Part shown: piece after piece, positions 1 to 7,616 of the stretch | Layout: each line of letters begins with the position of its first letter | Numbering within the stretch: the first letter of the stretch is position 1 | NCBI RefSeq assembly: GCF_003344865.1 | Contig: NZ_CP031165.1 | Coordinates: 496,001-560,000 of the forward strand | Source: Euzebya pacifica | GTDB taxonomy: Bacteria; Actinomycetota; Nitriliruptoria; Euzebyales; Euzebyaceae | Length of the DNA: 64,000 bases | Direction: 5' to 3' | Translations under genes and position numbers: made by a program | Notes under the pieces: generated by a model | What the model saw: only the letters and a program-made list of their open reading frames with translations | Told to the model about the DNA's origin: nothing | Database searches by the model: none

Positions 1-1
1 G

Positions 2-1885
2 CTGGCGGCGGGGACCGATCCCACCGACACCGATTCCGACGACGACGGCATCCCCGACGCCGTGGATGCCGGTGTGGCCGACGAGGCCGACCGCGATCAC
101 GACGGACGAGACGACGGGCAGGAAGCGGTCGCCGGGACCGACCCGACCGACGCCGACTCCGATGACGACGGACTGTCCGACGGGGACGAGGTCGAGGCGG
201 GCAGCGACCCTGCCGACGCGGATTCCGACGACGACGGACTGTCCGACGGCGACGAGCTGACGGCCGGGACCGATCCGACCGACGCGGACTCCGACGCCGA
301 CGGCCTGCCCGACGGCGACGAGGTCGGGCGTGGCACCGATCCGACCGCCGCGGACTCCGACGACGACGGCCTCGAGGACCGCGAGGAGATCGTCATCGGG
401 TCGGATCCGACGGATCGTGACAGCGACGACGACGGGCTGTCCGACGGCGACGAAGTGGCTGCGGGCTCGGACCCCGCGGATGCCGATTCCGACGGTGACG
501 GGACCCTCGACGCCGTCGGGGCCGGTGTGACCGACGAGACGGACCCGGACAACGACGGGTTGACCGAGGCCGAGGAGCTGCTCGCCGGCACCGACCCCGA
601 GGATGCCGACTCCGACGACGACGGCCTCGCTGACGGTGAGGAGGTCGCCCTGGGGTCCGACCCGACGGATGCGGATTCCGATGGTGACGGACTGTCGGAT
701 GGTGACGAGGTCGGACGTGGGTCCGACCCCACAGACGTCGATTCGGACGGTGACGGCCTGGAGGACGGTGAGGAGGTCGATCGTGGGTCCGACCCGACGT
801 CCGTCGACTCCGATGGTGACGGCCTGTCCGATGGCGACGAGGTCGCTGGCGGAACCGACCCAACCGATGCGGACTCCGACGACAGCGGCACCAGCGACAA
901 CGCCGAGCTGGCTGCAGGCACCGATCCGACCGACCCGACCGACGACCCCTCCGAACGGATCGACGGCGACAGCCGCGTGGAGACGGCGGTGGAGGTGTCG
1001 CAGCACGGCCGGACCAGTGCCCCGGCTGCGGTCATCGCCCGCGCCGACGAGTTCGCCGACGCCTTGACCTCCTCGACCCTGGCGGCAGAGGTTGACGGAC
1101 CGATCCTGCTGACGAATCCCAGCCGGCTCGACGGCCGCGTGCTGGACGAGCTCCAGCGGCTCGACGTCGAGACCGTCTACCTTGCCGGGGGCACCGCGGC
1201 CCTATCGATCGACATCGAGCGGTCGCTGGCCGACAACGGCTACCGGGTGGTTCGCCTGGCCGGGCCGAGTCGTGTGGAGACGGCGGTCCGCATCGCGGAG
1301 GAGGTCGTCGCGCTCGGCGGAGGTGTCCAGCAGGTGCTGCTCGCCCGCGCCGACGCCTTCCCCGACGCCCTGGCCGCCGCCAACCTGGCCACCTGGGGCC
1401 GCACGCCGATCCTGCTGAGCGGGACCGACGCGGTCCCCGAGGCAACCCTCGACGCCCTCGACCGGGTACTGGACGAAGGACAGGACAGCGTCTGGCTGGC
1501 CGGAGGCCCGTCGGCGTTGTCATCTGGGGTCGCCGAGCAGCTGCAGGACATCGGCATGACGACCGAACGGTTCGGCGGTGACGACCGGTACTCCACGGCG
1601 CTGCTGCTGTCGGAGGCGGCCCGCACGCGCTTCGGCGCCGGCATCCAGACGGTCTGGATGGCCTCCGGGACGGCGTTCCCCGACGCGTTGACCGCCGGCG
1701 TCGCCGCATGGCGTGACGGCAACGTCTTGCTGCTGGCCGACCCGACCGACCTGACCTCGAGCCCGGCGGTCGGACGGTTCCTCGACGAGGAGGCCGACCT
1801 GATCGACGGTGCCGTCTTCGTCGGCGGGCCTGCCGCGTTGTCCCGGCTGGTCGAGGAACAGGTCGTCAGCACGATCGCTGGCTGA
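2..1885 (+). CDS. Cell-surface protein: calcium-binding (thrombospondin type 3-like) repeats plus C-terminal CWB2 anchor; 5' end outside the window
   Basis: The reading frame is open from the first bases, so the true start lies upstream. The first ~300 visible residues are about a dozen ~20-residue repeats of the form [18 protein letters not shown], acidic loops of the DxDxDG type known to bind Ca2+. The last loop, [10 protein letters not shown], is degenerate. From about position 970 to the stop there are three CWB2 repeats (motifs [24 protein letters not shown]). In Firmicutes CWB2 modules hold proteins non-covalently on wall polymers; that role here is inferred. Probable job: an exported, calcium-stabilised stalk bound to the envelope. 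It is convergent with the next gene, with a 9-base gap. One of seven CWB2 proteins in the window. Confidence 0.9.
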   Translation: MAAGTDPTDTDSDDDGIPDAVDAGVADEADRDHDGRDDGQEAVAGTDPTDADSDDDGLSDGDEVEAGSDPADADSDDDGLSDGDELTAGTDPTDADSDADGLPDGDEVGRGTDPTAADSDDDGLEDREEIVIGSDPTDRDSDDDGLSDGDEVAAGSDPADADSDGDGTLDAVGAGVTDETDPDNDGLTEAEELLAGTDPEDADSDDDGLADGEEVALGSDPTDADSDGDGLSDGDEVGRGSDPTDVDSDGDGLEDGEEVDRGSDPTSVDSDGDGLSDGDEVAGGTDPTDADSDDSGTSDNAELAAGTDPTDPTDDPSERIDGDSRVETAVEVSQHGRTSAPAAVIARADEFADALTSSTLAAEVDGPILLTNPSRLDGRVLDELQRLDVETVYLAGGTAALSIDIERSLADNGYRVVRLAGPSRVETAVRIAEEVVALGGGVQQVLLARADAFPDALAAANLATWGRTPILLSGTDAVPEATLDALDRVLDEGQDSVWLAGGPSALSSGVAEQLQDIGMTTERFGGDDRYSTALLLSEAARTRFGAGIQTVWMASGTAFPDALTAGVAAWRDGNVLLLADPTDLTSSPAVGRFLDEEADLIDGAVFVGGPAALSRLVEEQVVSTIAG

Positions 1886-1894
1886 TGCCCTCCG

Positions 1895-2344
1895 TCATCG
1901 GACGCGTGGCAGCCGGTGGGACGATCCGCCGGCGCACGCGACGATGTCGAGGTGGTCGTCGTCGATGACGTAGACGGCGTGCTGTCCGAACGCCCGCCCG
2001 ACCGCGAGCAGGGTGTGGAGGGACGGGCGGCCGCCGTCGAGGGGCACCGCGAAGGAGTCCTCTGACCACCCGCCGTCCGCGGCAGTCCCACGGGCGGGCA
2101 GGACCGTGGCGCCCATCGCCAGCAGCACCGCAGCGAGGTCGGCGTTGGCCTGCCGGTTGGTCGCCTCGTCGGTGGGTCGGCTCTTCGGGTTCCAGGCCGT
2201 GATCACCACGACGCGTGTCGGGAGATCACGACGGGCGGCCGATCCGGCGACACGCGTCCGGGTGGGAAACCACACGTCGACGTCGGTGGCGGCGTACGCC
2301 TCGAGCACGTCGTCGAGGGAGGGGGCGGACGGGTCGGTCACCAC
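1895..2344 (-). CDS. DUF3293 domain protein
   Basis: This 149-residue protein has the DUF3293 hallmarks: VITAWNPKS near residue 50, a conserved N after it (ATNRQAN), and a C-terminal WSEDSFAVP followed by AFGQHAVYVID. The family's function is unknown. The start is the first of two adjacent GTG codons, 7 nt after a CACAAT hexamer, so a leaderless transcript is possible. Residues about 30-45 (TRVAGSAARRDLPTR) are encoded by a copy of the dispersed palindromic element described at 2210-2258. Families of this type normally have a longer segment between the N-terminal strand and the TAWNP motif, so the element may have replaced or disrupted native sequence. Whether the product still folds is unknown. 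Confidence 0.75.
   Translation of the reverse strand: MVTDPSAPSLDDVLEAYAATDVDVWFPTRTRVAGSAARRDLPTRVVVITAWNPKSRPTDEATNRQANADLAAVLLAMGATVLPARGTAADGGWSEDSFAVPLDGGRPSLHTLLAVGRAFGQHAVYVIDDDHLDIVACAGGSSHRLPRVR
2210..2258. repeat. Dispersed palindromic element, copy A (inside the DUF3293 gene)
   Basis: Perfect 11-bp arms GACGCGTGTCG (2210-2220) and CGACACGCGTC (2248-2258) enclose a loop containing GATCACGACGGGCGGCC. The loop matches copies at 16580, 57644/58906 and 58963. It is read through in frame by the DUF3293 gene. Confidence 0.8.
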
Positions 2345-2349
2345 CCGGA

Positions 2350-2448
2350 TTGTGCACCTGGCCCGACCGGCCGGCCGAGCTGCACCACTCCTCCACCGCC
2401 TGGTGCAGCACTGCCGAGGGGCCGGCCAACCTGCACAGTTCAGGGCGG
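2350..2448 (+). repeat. Second dispersed repeat (TTGTGCACC element), copy 1
   Basis: This element fills nearly all of the 108-bp gap between the DUF3293 start and the next gene. It begins TTGTGCACCT and ends CTGCACAGTTCAGGG. Internal complementarity includes CTGCACCA/TGGTGCAG and the terminal TGTGCA/TGCACA. A second copy on the opposite strand at 28981-29079 aligns over 96 nt without gaps at about 62% identity. Its start also supplies the CACAAT hexamer preceding the DUF3293 start. Confidence 0.6.
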
Positions 2449-2452
2449 GCCG

Positions 2453-3076
2453 TCAGTCGTGGGCGACCTCGACGGGGATGCCCCGACGGACGGCCTCGCC
2501 GACCACGACTTCGGTCAGCCCGCGTGACAACAACGCGGTCAGCGCCAGCGGTCCCTCCAGCCGAACCCCGTCACCCGACGTCGTGCGCACGCCCACCAGC
2601 ACCGACGGGCTGCCGTCGATCACCGTGGTGGACACGTCAGCGACGACACCGGCCAGGCGGTCGACGACCCTGCCGGCCAGCCAGCGCAGGCCCGGGATGG
2701 GGACCCAGCGGCCGACGAGCGTCCCGGCGGTTCGCCCGATCAGCCGTCGCGCCGCCATCGCCGCCATCGGTTCCAGCACCACGGCCTCGGTGTCGTCCCA
2801 CCGCGCCGTGTGCGAGCGGATGATCCCGCGGCTCTGCACCCGGTCCGGGTCGACCCGCACGCTGTAGCGGTTGCCGACCGCGCCGATGACGCGGCGGGCA
2901 CGGGGGCCGTGCAGCACCCCTCCGGCGCGACGCCCGAGGTCGTCCAGCAACGGACCGAGGCCCGCGACGAACGGCCCGTCCAGCGGCAGCGCGGGCGCAG
3001 GATGCAGGTTCGCCCAGATCCGCTCCAGCGAGCTGTCGGGTGGGGTCAGGGGGCTGTCGGGCTGGGTGGAGGGCAT
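2453..3076 (-). CDS. Hypothetical protein, not recognised
   Basis: The call is a 207-residue protein from the ATG at 3076. The frame stays open further upstream, but that extension would overlap the divergent cupin gene and has arginine/proline-rich antisense-like composition. The N-terminal 60 residues are polar. A middle stretch with VGNRYSVRV and EPMAAMAARRLIG is followed by alternating hydrophobic segments near LVGRWVPIPGLRWL. The C-terminus reads GLTEVVVGEAVRRGIPVEV. There is no signal peptide and no confident transmembrane helix. I do not recognise a family. It shares a 50-bp divergent promoter region with the cupin gene at 3127. Confidence 0.55.
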   Translation of the reverse strand: MPSTQPDSPLTPPDSSLERIWANLHPAPALPLDGPFVAGLGPLLDDLGRRAGGVLHGPRARRVIGAVGNRYSVRVDPDRVQSRGIIRSHTARWDDTEAVVLEPMAAMAARRLIGRTAGTLVGRWVPIPGLRWLAGRVVDRLAGVVADVSTTVIDGSPSVLVGVRTTSGDGVRLEGPLALTALLSRGLTEVVVGEAVRRGIPVEVAHD

Positions 3077-3126
3077 GGGCAGGGTGTTCCCCGACCGCCG
3101 CGAGCCCACACGAGAGACTGCGCCGC

Positions 3127-3573
3127 ATGACCGACCCCACGGCCCGCGACCTGATCGACCGGCTCGGCATGCAGCCCCATCCGGAGGGCGGCTGGTACGC
3201 CGAGACGTGGCGTGCCCCGGCCGCCGACGGCGAACGGGCCACGAGCACCGCGATCCACTTCCTGCTGGAGGAGGGGCAGCGGTCGCACTGGCACACCGTC
3301 GATGCGGCCGAGATCTGGTGCCACCATGCCGGCGCACCGGTGCGGCTCCGGCTGAGCCCCGACGGCGAGGCGGTGACCGACCACGTCCTCGGTGGCGACG
3401 TCATGGCCGGTCAGGAACCGCAGGTCGTCGTGCCCGAGGGGCACTGGCAGGCCGCCGAGGCAACCGAGGGCTGGAGCCTCGTGACCTGCGTGGTCGCCCC
3501 CGGATTCACCTTCGACGGCTTCGTGCTGGCCGCCCCCGGATGGGAACCGGGGTCAGCTCGCGCAGGAAGATGA
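3127..3573 (+). CDS. Cupin-fold protein, DUF985 (Cupin_5) family
   Basis: This 148-residue protein matches the DUF985 cupin family along its length: LGMQPHPEGGWYAETWR at the N-terminus, then AIHFLLEEGQRSHWHTVDAAEIWCHHAG carrying the usual metal-site histidines (two to three His in a beta-barrel), and a C-terminal APGFTFDGFVLA. The family is cytoplasmic and its substrate is unknown; plant and bacterial relatives are single-domain metal-binding cupins. The start ATG at 3127 follows GAGACT by 7 nt, suggesting a short or absent leader. The gene is divergent from the hypothetical gene ending at 2453 and convergent with the helicase gene beyond the hairpin at 3628. Confidence 0.85.
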   Translation: MTDPTARDLIDRLGMQPHPEGGWYAETWRAPAADGERATSTAIHFLLEEGQRSHWHTVDAAEIWCHHAGAPVRLRLSPDGEAVTDHVLGGDVMAGQEPQVVVPEGHWQAAEATEGWSLVTCVVAPGFTFDGFVLAAPGWEPGSARAGR

Positions 3574-3627
3574 CACCGGGGTGTCGAAACCCACGGCGTG
3601 GTCCCGACCCGACGGTCTGGATCGCGG

Positions 3628-3665
3628 CGCCGGGTCGGCGTCCCACCCCCTCAGTCGACCCGGCG
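3628..3665. terminator. Hairpin between convergent genes
   Basis: Perfect 10-bp arms CGCCGGGTCG and CGACCCGGCG flank an 18-nt loop. It lies between the stop codons of the cupin gene (plus) and the RNA helicase gene (minus). No T-tract is present, as is usual in high-GC actinomycetes. Confidence 0.6.
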
Positions 3666-3679
3666 TCCCCTGACCCCGA

Positions 3680-5467
3680 TCAGGTGATCTTGTCCTCGCG
3701 AACCTTGGCCTTCTTGCCACGGATCTTGGTGCGCATCAGCGAGCTGATGACCTCCTCCGCCGCGGCCGCCGGCACCTCGACCAGGCTGAAGCGACCGTGG
3801 ATCTGGATGGCCCCCACGTCGCGACCGGTCAGGCTGGTCTCGTTGGCGATGGCCCCGACCAGGTCCTTGGGCCGCATGCCGGCCTCGCGACCCAGGTTCA
3901 TCCACAGCTTGGTGGTCGGACCGGAGGAGGAACGGGGCTTGCCGCCGCCCGGCCCGCCTCGGCTGTTCTTGCCCTGGTAGCCGCCCTTGTCGCCCTTGCC
4001 CTTGCCGGAGAAGGACGCCTCGGGGACGTCGTCGTCATCGGCGTCACTGTGGGTCTCGTCGTGCGCCAGCTTGATGCCGGCCAGCGCGATCTCGACCAGG
4101 TCGAACTCGTCGGACAACGACTCCACGACCGGGCGGAAGGTGTCGAGGTCGTCGCCGTCGGCCAGCAACATCTCGCGCATCGACGCGCGGAGCATGCCCA
4201 GGCGACGGGCGCGGAGGTCAGCCACCGTGGGGACGGTCTCGACCTGCATCTTGCGGCCGGTGTGGCGCTCGATGGCCTTCATCGCACGGTGTTCGCGCGG
4301 TTCGACCAGCGAGATGGCCATGCCCTCGCGGCCGGCGCGGCCGACGCGGCCGATGCGGTGCGTGTAGGACTCCACCGCTGACGGCAAGGAGTGGTTGACC
4401 ACGTGGGTCAACGTGTCGATGTCGAGGCCGCGGGCGGCGACGTCGGTGGCGATCAGCAGCTCGGCGGCACCGGAGCGGAAGCGGTTCATCACGCGGTCGC
4501 GCATGCCCTGGTCCATGCCGCCGTGCAGCGCCTCGGCCCGGTAGCCCCGGCCGTTCATGGTGGAGGTCAGCTCGTCGACCTCCAGGCGGGTGCGGCAGAA
4601 CACGATGGTGGCGGCGGGGTCCTCGACGTCCAGCACGCGTGCCAGGGCGGCCGGTTTGTGGTGCCGGGTGACGACGTAGACGACCTCCTTGACCTTCGGC
4701 GCCTCGCCCTCGGCCGGCTCCTCGCGCTTGATCTGGATGCGCACCGGGTTGTTCAGGTGGCGGTCGGCCAGGTAGGAGATACGACGGGGCAGGGTGGCGG
4801 AGAACAGGGTGGTCTGTCGCTCGGCCGGGGCCTGCTCGAGGATGGCCTCGATGTCCTCGGCGAAGCCCATGTCGAGCATCTCGTCGGCCTCGTCGAGCAC
4901 GACGACCTCGAGGCTGTCCAGCGCCAGGGAGCCACGGCCGAGGTGGTCCATCGCCCGGCCGGGGGTGGCCACGACGATGTCGACGCCACGGTCGAGCTGC
5001 TTGAGCTGGCGGAAGATCGGCTGGCCGCCGTAGATCGGCAGGACGCGGGCGCCCATGGCCTTGCCGTAGGTGTGGATGGCCTCCGAGACCTGCATGGCCA
5101 GCTCGCGGGTCGGGACCAGGACCAGCCCGATGGGCTGTCGTCCGCGGTCGACCTCGTCGGGGATGCGCTGCAGCAGGGGGAGGGCGAAGGCGGCGGTCTT
5201 GCCGGTACCCGTGGCGGCCTGGCCGAGCAGGTCACGTCCCGCCAGGAGCGGCGGGATCGCCTCGGCCTGGATCGGGGTGGGCTCCTCGTAGCCGAGCTGG
5301 TCGAGGGCCTTGACGAGCTCCTCGCGCAAGCCGAGGTCGGCGAACGCGGGCGGTGCGTCCGGCCCGGCGTCGGGCGCCGCGTCGGGCCCGGCGTCGGGGC
5401 TGGGGGAGCTGGTGTCGGTGGTGGGTTCCGCGTCGGGAACGTCGGGTTCTTGATCAGGGGGTGTCAC
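3680..5467 (-). CDS. DEAD-box ATP-dependent RNA helicase with DbpA-type RNA-binding domain (DeaD/CsdA-like)
   Basis: This 595-residue protein has all DEAD-box motifs in order after an acidic, proline/alanine-rich tail of about 50 residues: a Q motif (EEPTPIQ), motif I AATGTGKT, PTRELA, DEAD, SAT, and HRIGRVGRAG in the second RecA domain. Residues about 515-590 (WMNLGREAGMRPKDLVGAI and following) form a DbpA RNA-binding domain, preceded by a Gly/Lys-rich linker. The family unwinds RNA during ribosome assembly and cold adaptation in the cytoplasm. I chose GTG 5467 because AAAGG lies 8 nt upstream. The earlier TTG at 5515 abuts the terminator at 5518-5550. Confidence 0.92.
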   Translation of the reverse strand: MTPPDQEPDVPDAEPTTDTSSPSPDAGPDAAPDAGPDAPPAFADLGLREELVKALDQLGYEEPTPIQAEAIPPLLAGRDLLGQAATGTGKTAAFALPLLQRIPDEVDRGRQPIGLVLVPTRELAMQVSEAIHTYGKAMGARVLPIYGGQPIFRQLKQLDRGVDIVVATPGRAMDHLGRGSLALDSLEVVVLDEADEMLDMGFAEDIEAILEQAPAERQTTLFSATLPRRISYLADRHLNNPVRIQIKREEPAEGEAPKVKEVVYVVTRHHKPAALARVLDVEDPAATIVFCRTRLEVDELTSTMNGRGYRAEALHGGMDQGMRDRVMNRFRSGAAELLIATDVAARGLDIDTLTHVVNHSLPSAVESYTHRIGRVGRAGREGMAISLVEPREHRAMKAIERHTGRKMQVETVPTVADLRARRLGMLRASMREMLLADGDDLDTFRPVVESLSDEFDLVEIALAGIKLAHDETHSDADDDDVPEASFSGKGKGDKGGYQGKNSRGGPGGGKPRSSSGPTTKLWMNLGREAGMRPKDLVGAIANETSLTGRDVGAIQIHGRFSLVEVPAAAAEEVISSLMRTKIRGKKAKVREDKIT

Positions 5468-5517
5468 TGGAGAAGCCTTTCGAGGGACCTCCGAGTGTGC
5501 CTGCTCGTGACACAACA

Positions 5518-5550
5518 GCGCCCCCGACCGTTCGAGACGGTAGGGGGCGC
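5518..5550 (-). terminator. Strong hairpin downstream of the CsbD-like gene
   Basis: GCGCCCCC-g-ACCGT pairs with ACGGT-a-GGGGGCGC around a 5-nt loop, giving 13 paired positions with one A/G mismatch. It sits 24 nt past the CsbD-like stop codon and before the helicase start, so it should separate the two transcripts. Confidence 0.75.
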
Positions 5551-5573
5551 GGTGTTCTGGCGGGCCGGTCGGC

Positions 5574-5813
5574 CTAGTTCTGGTGCGACTTCTGCTCGGC
5601 TTCCTCGGCCTTGGCCTCGGCGCGAGCCTTCTCGGCCTCGGCTTCCTTCTGGGACGCCTCGCGCTTGGCTTCGGCCTTGTCCTGCTGGGCCTCGCCCTCG
5701 TTCTCGAGGTCGTCGTTGCCCGTCAGCACGCCGGCAGCCTCCTTGGCCTTGCCCTTGGCGTCCTCGACGACGCCCTTGGCGCCAGCTTCCGGTCCGGTGT
5801 CCTTGTCAGCCAT
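5574..5813 (-). CDS. CsbD-like stress-response protein
   Basis: A 79-residue, highly charged protein starting MADKDTGPEAGAKGVVEDAKGKAKEAAG, which is the CsbD (microaggregate-binding protein 1) pattern. The C-terminal half is a run of alternating Glu/Lys/Ala (QKEAEAEKARAEAKAEEAEQ) predicted to be helical. CsbD-like proteins are small, abundant, mostly disordered stress proteins under general-stress control in other bacteria; the molecular role is unknown. The ATG is preceded by AAGGAGCGA, a good ribosome site. The strong terminator at 5518 follows, so it is probably a single-gene transcript. Confidence 0.85.
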   Translation of the reverse strand: MADKDTGPEAGAKGVVEDAKGKAKEAAGVLTGNDDLENEGEAQQDKAEAKREASQKEAEAEKARAEAKAEEAEQKSHQN

Positions 5814-5947
5814 GGTGTTCGCTCCTTGGTGTTGCGGGGTGGGGTGTTGCCCTCTCGTCCGAAGCGATGCCCGCTGCGTGGGCGCACAAACACCCGCGAA
5901 CGGGCAGGGTCCCGCGAACCGTCACCTGTGCCGCCAAGGCCCGCCCG

Positions 5948-6874
5948 TCAGGCGCCGATCACCGGCAGGATCCAGCCCTCCTCGCGGACCGTGGCCGTGA
6001 TGGCGGTGACGTTCAGGTCGGGCGGGCCGATCGCGGTCAGCAGGCTGCCGTCGCTGGCCATGCGGCGGTAGGCCCTGACGAGGGCGAGCACCTGCGCGGC
6101 GTCACGGACGGGGTGCAGGGCCGGGTCGTGGGGCAGCAGGCTCGGGTAGACCTCGGCGACGACGACCCCGGGGGAGGGGAAGCGTCCGGTGTTGTAGCCG
6201 GTGTCGAAGGGCCAGACGAGCAGCTGCTCCTCGGCGAAGGCCTGGCGCAGCCGGTGGATCACGGGCAGGGCAACGAGGGTCTGCCCGCCGACCGACCCGT
6301 TGTAGGCCACCTGCCACACCGACTTGGGCTGATGGCCCCGGTCGCGCCAGTGCCGTTCGGTGTGGCGCAGCTCGGCCAGCGGCCAGGCGTGCGGCGTGGT
6401 CACGGGATAGGTCGGCTTGGTCGGGTGCAGGTGGGGGAGGGGCTGGGTCTCGGGTCGTCCCCAGAACGGCCCCTCCTCTGCGCCCATCCGCGCGTTGAGC
6501 TCGTTGGCCACGGCGTAGCGGTTGTTGACGTTGCGCTCGTCGTCGGTGATCAGGTCGGCCAGCAGGGTCCGCATCCACGTCCACGGGTCCTCAGCGGCGG
6601 GAAGGCCCAGGGCAGCGGCGGTGCCGGAGGGATAACCGAACGCCGCGTCGATCCCGCACAGGACCCGGCGGCCGTCGTGGGTCAGGCGACGCAGCTCCTC
6701 CTCCATCCAGCGGGCTGCGTCGATGCGGGTGCGGAACGGCAGCACCCGGTCCTCGGCGCCGGGTTCGCCGATGGCCGCCCAGAGGCCGTTGGCCCCACCG
6801 TCGCTCGGTCCCTGCCTGGAGGCGGCGCTCCAGTCCACCATCACGAAGGCATCGGCGGTCCAGCGGTCACTCAC
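5948..6874 (-). CDS. Hypothetical protein, RNase H-fold DUF429-like
   Basis: A 308-residue soluble protein. Visible landmarks are VMVDWSAAS near residue 12, CGIDAAFGYPSG near 72, NRYAVANELNARM near 115, and VVVAEVYPSLLPHD near 235. The spaced acidic positions (VDWSA, GIDAAFGYP, AEVYPS) resemble DUF429 and related RNase H-like families. Alphaproteobacterial proteins with a similar VDWSA start have been annotated loosely as CbiG-like, which I do not accept as a functional call. Its start codon overlaps the end of the upstream P-loop kinase gene by 8 bases, so the two are translationally coupled and likely act together. Substrate unknown. Confidence 0.7.
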   Translation of the reverse strand: MSDRWTADAFVMVDWSAASRQGPSDGGANGLWAAIGEPGAEDRVLPFRTRIDAARWMEEELRRLTHDGRRVLCGIDAAFGYPSGTAAALGLPAAEDPWTWMRTLLADLITDDERNVNNRYAVANELNARMGAEEGPFWGRPETQPLPHLHPTKPTYPVTTPHAWPLAELRHTERHWRDRGHQPKSVWQVAYNGSVGGQTLVALPVIHRLRQAFAEEQLLVWPFDTGYNTGRFPSPGVVVAEVYPSLLPHDPALHPVRDAAQVLALVRAYRRMASDGSLLTAIGPPDLNVTAITATVREEGWILPVIGA

Positions 6875-7400
6875 GGAGGGTCCTGACGAAGTCGGCGGTG
6901 TGGGCGGGAGAGGTGAGGTGGATGAAGCGCAAGCCGGCGTTGGCGGGGTCGGCCATTGCCGCGGTGAACTCCTCCCGCTTGGCCCGGTGGGTCGTCCAGG
7001 CCCACAGCAGGATGTTGCGGTCGGGGTCGCGGCTGAGCAGGTTCGGGAGCTCCTCGCGGTTGCCGTTGTACAGCTCCTCCCGCGTGATCAGTCGACGCAG
7101 GGTACGCGGCACCAGCTGGCGCATGACCCGCCAGCGGGGGTAGTCGAGGTACACCACCGTGTCCGCTCGAGCCCACACCAGGTCCCGCACCGCGGCGTAG
7201 TTGCCGTCCACGACCCAACCGGGTCGTGCGACGAACGCCCCGACCTGCTGGCGGAACGTGGGGGTGTCGATCGGCGTCCAGCCGGGCAGGTGGTGGACCG
7301 CGTCGAGCTGCAGCGCCGGCACGTCGAGCGCTCGGGCCAGCACGCCGGTCAGCGTGGTCTTGCCGACCCCGCTGGTCCCCACCACGCTGACTCGCTGCAC
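6867..7400 (-). CDS. P-loop NTPase, adenylate kinase/topology-modulation (FlaR-like) family
   Basis: A 177-residue protein with Walker A GTSGVGKTT at residues 8-16. It then has LQLDAVHHLPGW and DGNYAAVRDLVWARADTVVYLDYPRW, the pattern of small nucleotide-kinase-like proteins annotated as topology modulation protein or AAA family ATPase. It is cytoplasmic and its substrate is unknown. GTG 7400 was chosen because the P-loop starts seven residues later and a TACCGT hexamer lies exactly 7 nt upstream on the same strand. The frame is open further upstream, but that stretch contains repeats and has no coding character. It overlaps the following DUF429-like gene by 8 bases. Confidence 0.82.
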   Translation of the reverse strand: MQRVSVVGTSGVGKTTLTGVLARALDVPALQLDAVHHLPGWTPIDTPTFRQQVGAFVARPGWVVDGNYAAVRDLVWARADTVVYLDYPRWRVMRQLVPRTLRRLITREELYNGNREELPNLLSRDPDRNILLWAWTTHRAKREEFTAAMADPANAGLRFIHLTSPAHTADFVRTLRE

Positions 7401-7407
7401 CCCACGA

Positions 7408-7413
7408 ACGGTA
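7408..7413 (-). promoter_or_regulatory. Predicted -10 hexamer of a leaderless transcript
   Basis: TACCGT on the minus strand lies 7 nt before GTG 7400, the TANNNT-N6/7-start arrangement of actinobacterial leaderless genes. No clear -35 is visible. Confidence 0.5.
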
Positions 7414-7445
7414 CCCACCGCTCGACCGCACGGCGCCCCCCTCCC

Positions 7446-7579
7446 CGGACGGAATTGCCTCCACGGGTGGATGGAATCGACCGGCTCGACGGGGCGAAAC
7501 CGCGCGTTTCGGGGCTCGGCCCGATGGAATCGCCTCCGCCGGACGACCGACCCGGCCATTTCGGAGGCGATTCCATCCG
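7446..7579. repeat. Cluster of four GGATGGAATCGCCTCC motifs with a 16-bp hairpin
   Basis: In the 216-bp gap before the P-loop kinase gene, related 16-18-mers occur at 7446 (GACGGAATTGCCTCC), 7467 (GGATGGAATCGACC), 7523-7538 (GATGGAATCGCCTCCG) and inverted at 7562-7577. The last two form perfect 16-bp arms around a 23-nt loop. A smaller hairpin CGAAAC-cgcgc-GTTTCG sits at 7495-7511. The hairpin also follows the SARP gene's stop codon by about 40 nt, so operator array and terminator are both possible. Confidence 0.6.
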
Positions 7580-7616
7580 CAGGGGCCGCCGCTGGGCCGG
7601 TCGACCGCACGCTGGG

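Noticed and set aside
100-950. Regular ~60-bp repeats that could suggest a CRISPR or satellite array
   Set aside because: They are in-frame protein repeats (Ca-binding loops) with variable codons and no spacer/repeat alternation.
3568-3586. GACACC-gg-GGTGTC just after the cupin stop as a terminator
   Set aside because: The 2-nt loop cannot form a stable hairpin; the longer 10-bp hairpin at 3628 is the better candidate.
5468-5515. TTG 5515 as start of the DEAD-box helicase
   Set aside because: It abuts the terminator stem and has no ribosome site, whereas GTG 5467 has AAAGG at proper distance.
4391-6886. An 831-codon open frame on the plus strand antisense to the RNA helicase and CsbD-like genes
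   Set aside because: It lies opposite genes with clear family motifs, has Gly/Val/Asp-rich composition typical of antisense high-GC DNA, and shows no domain.
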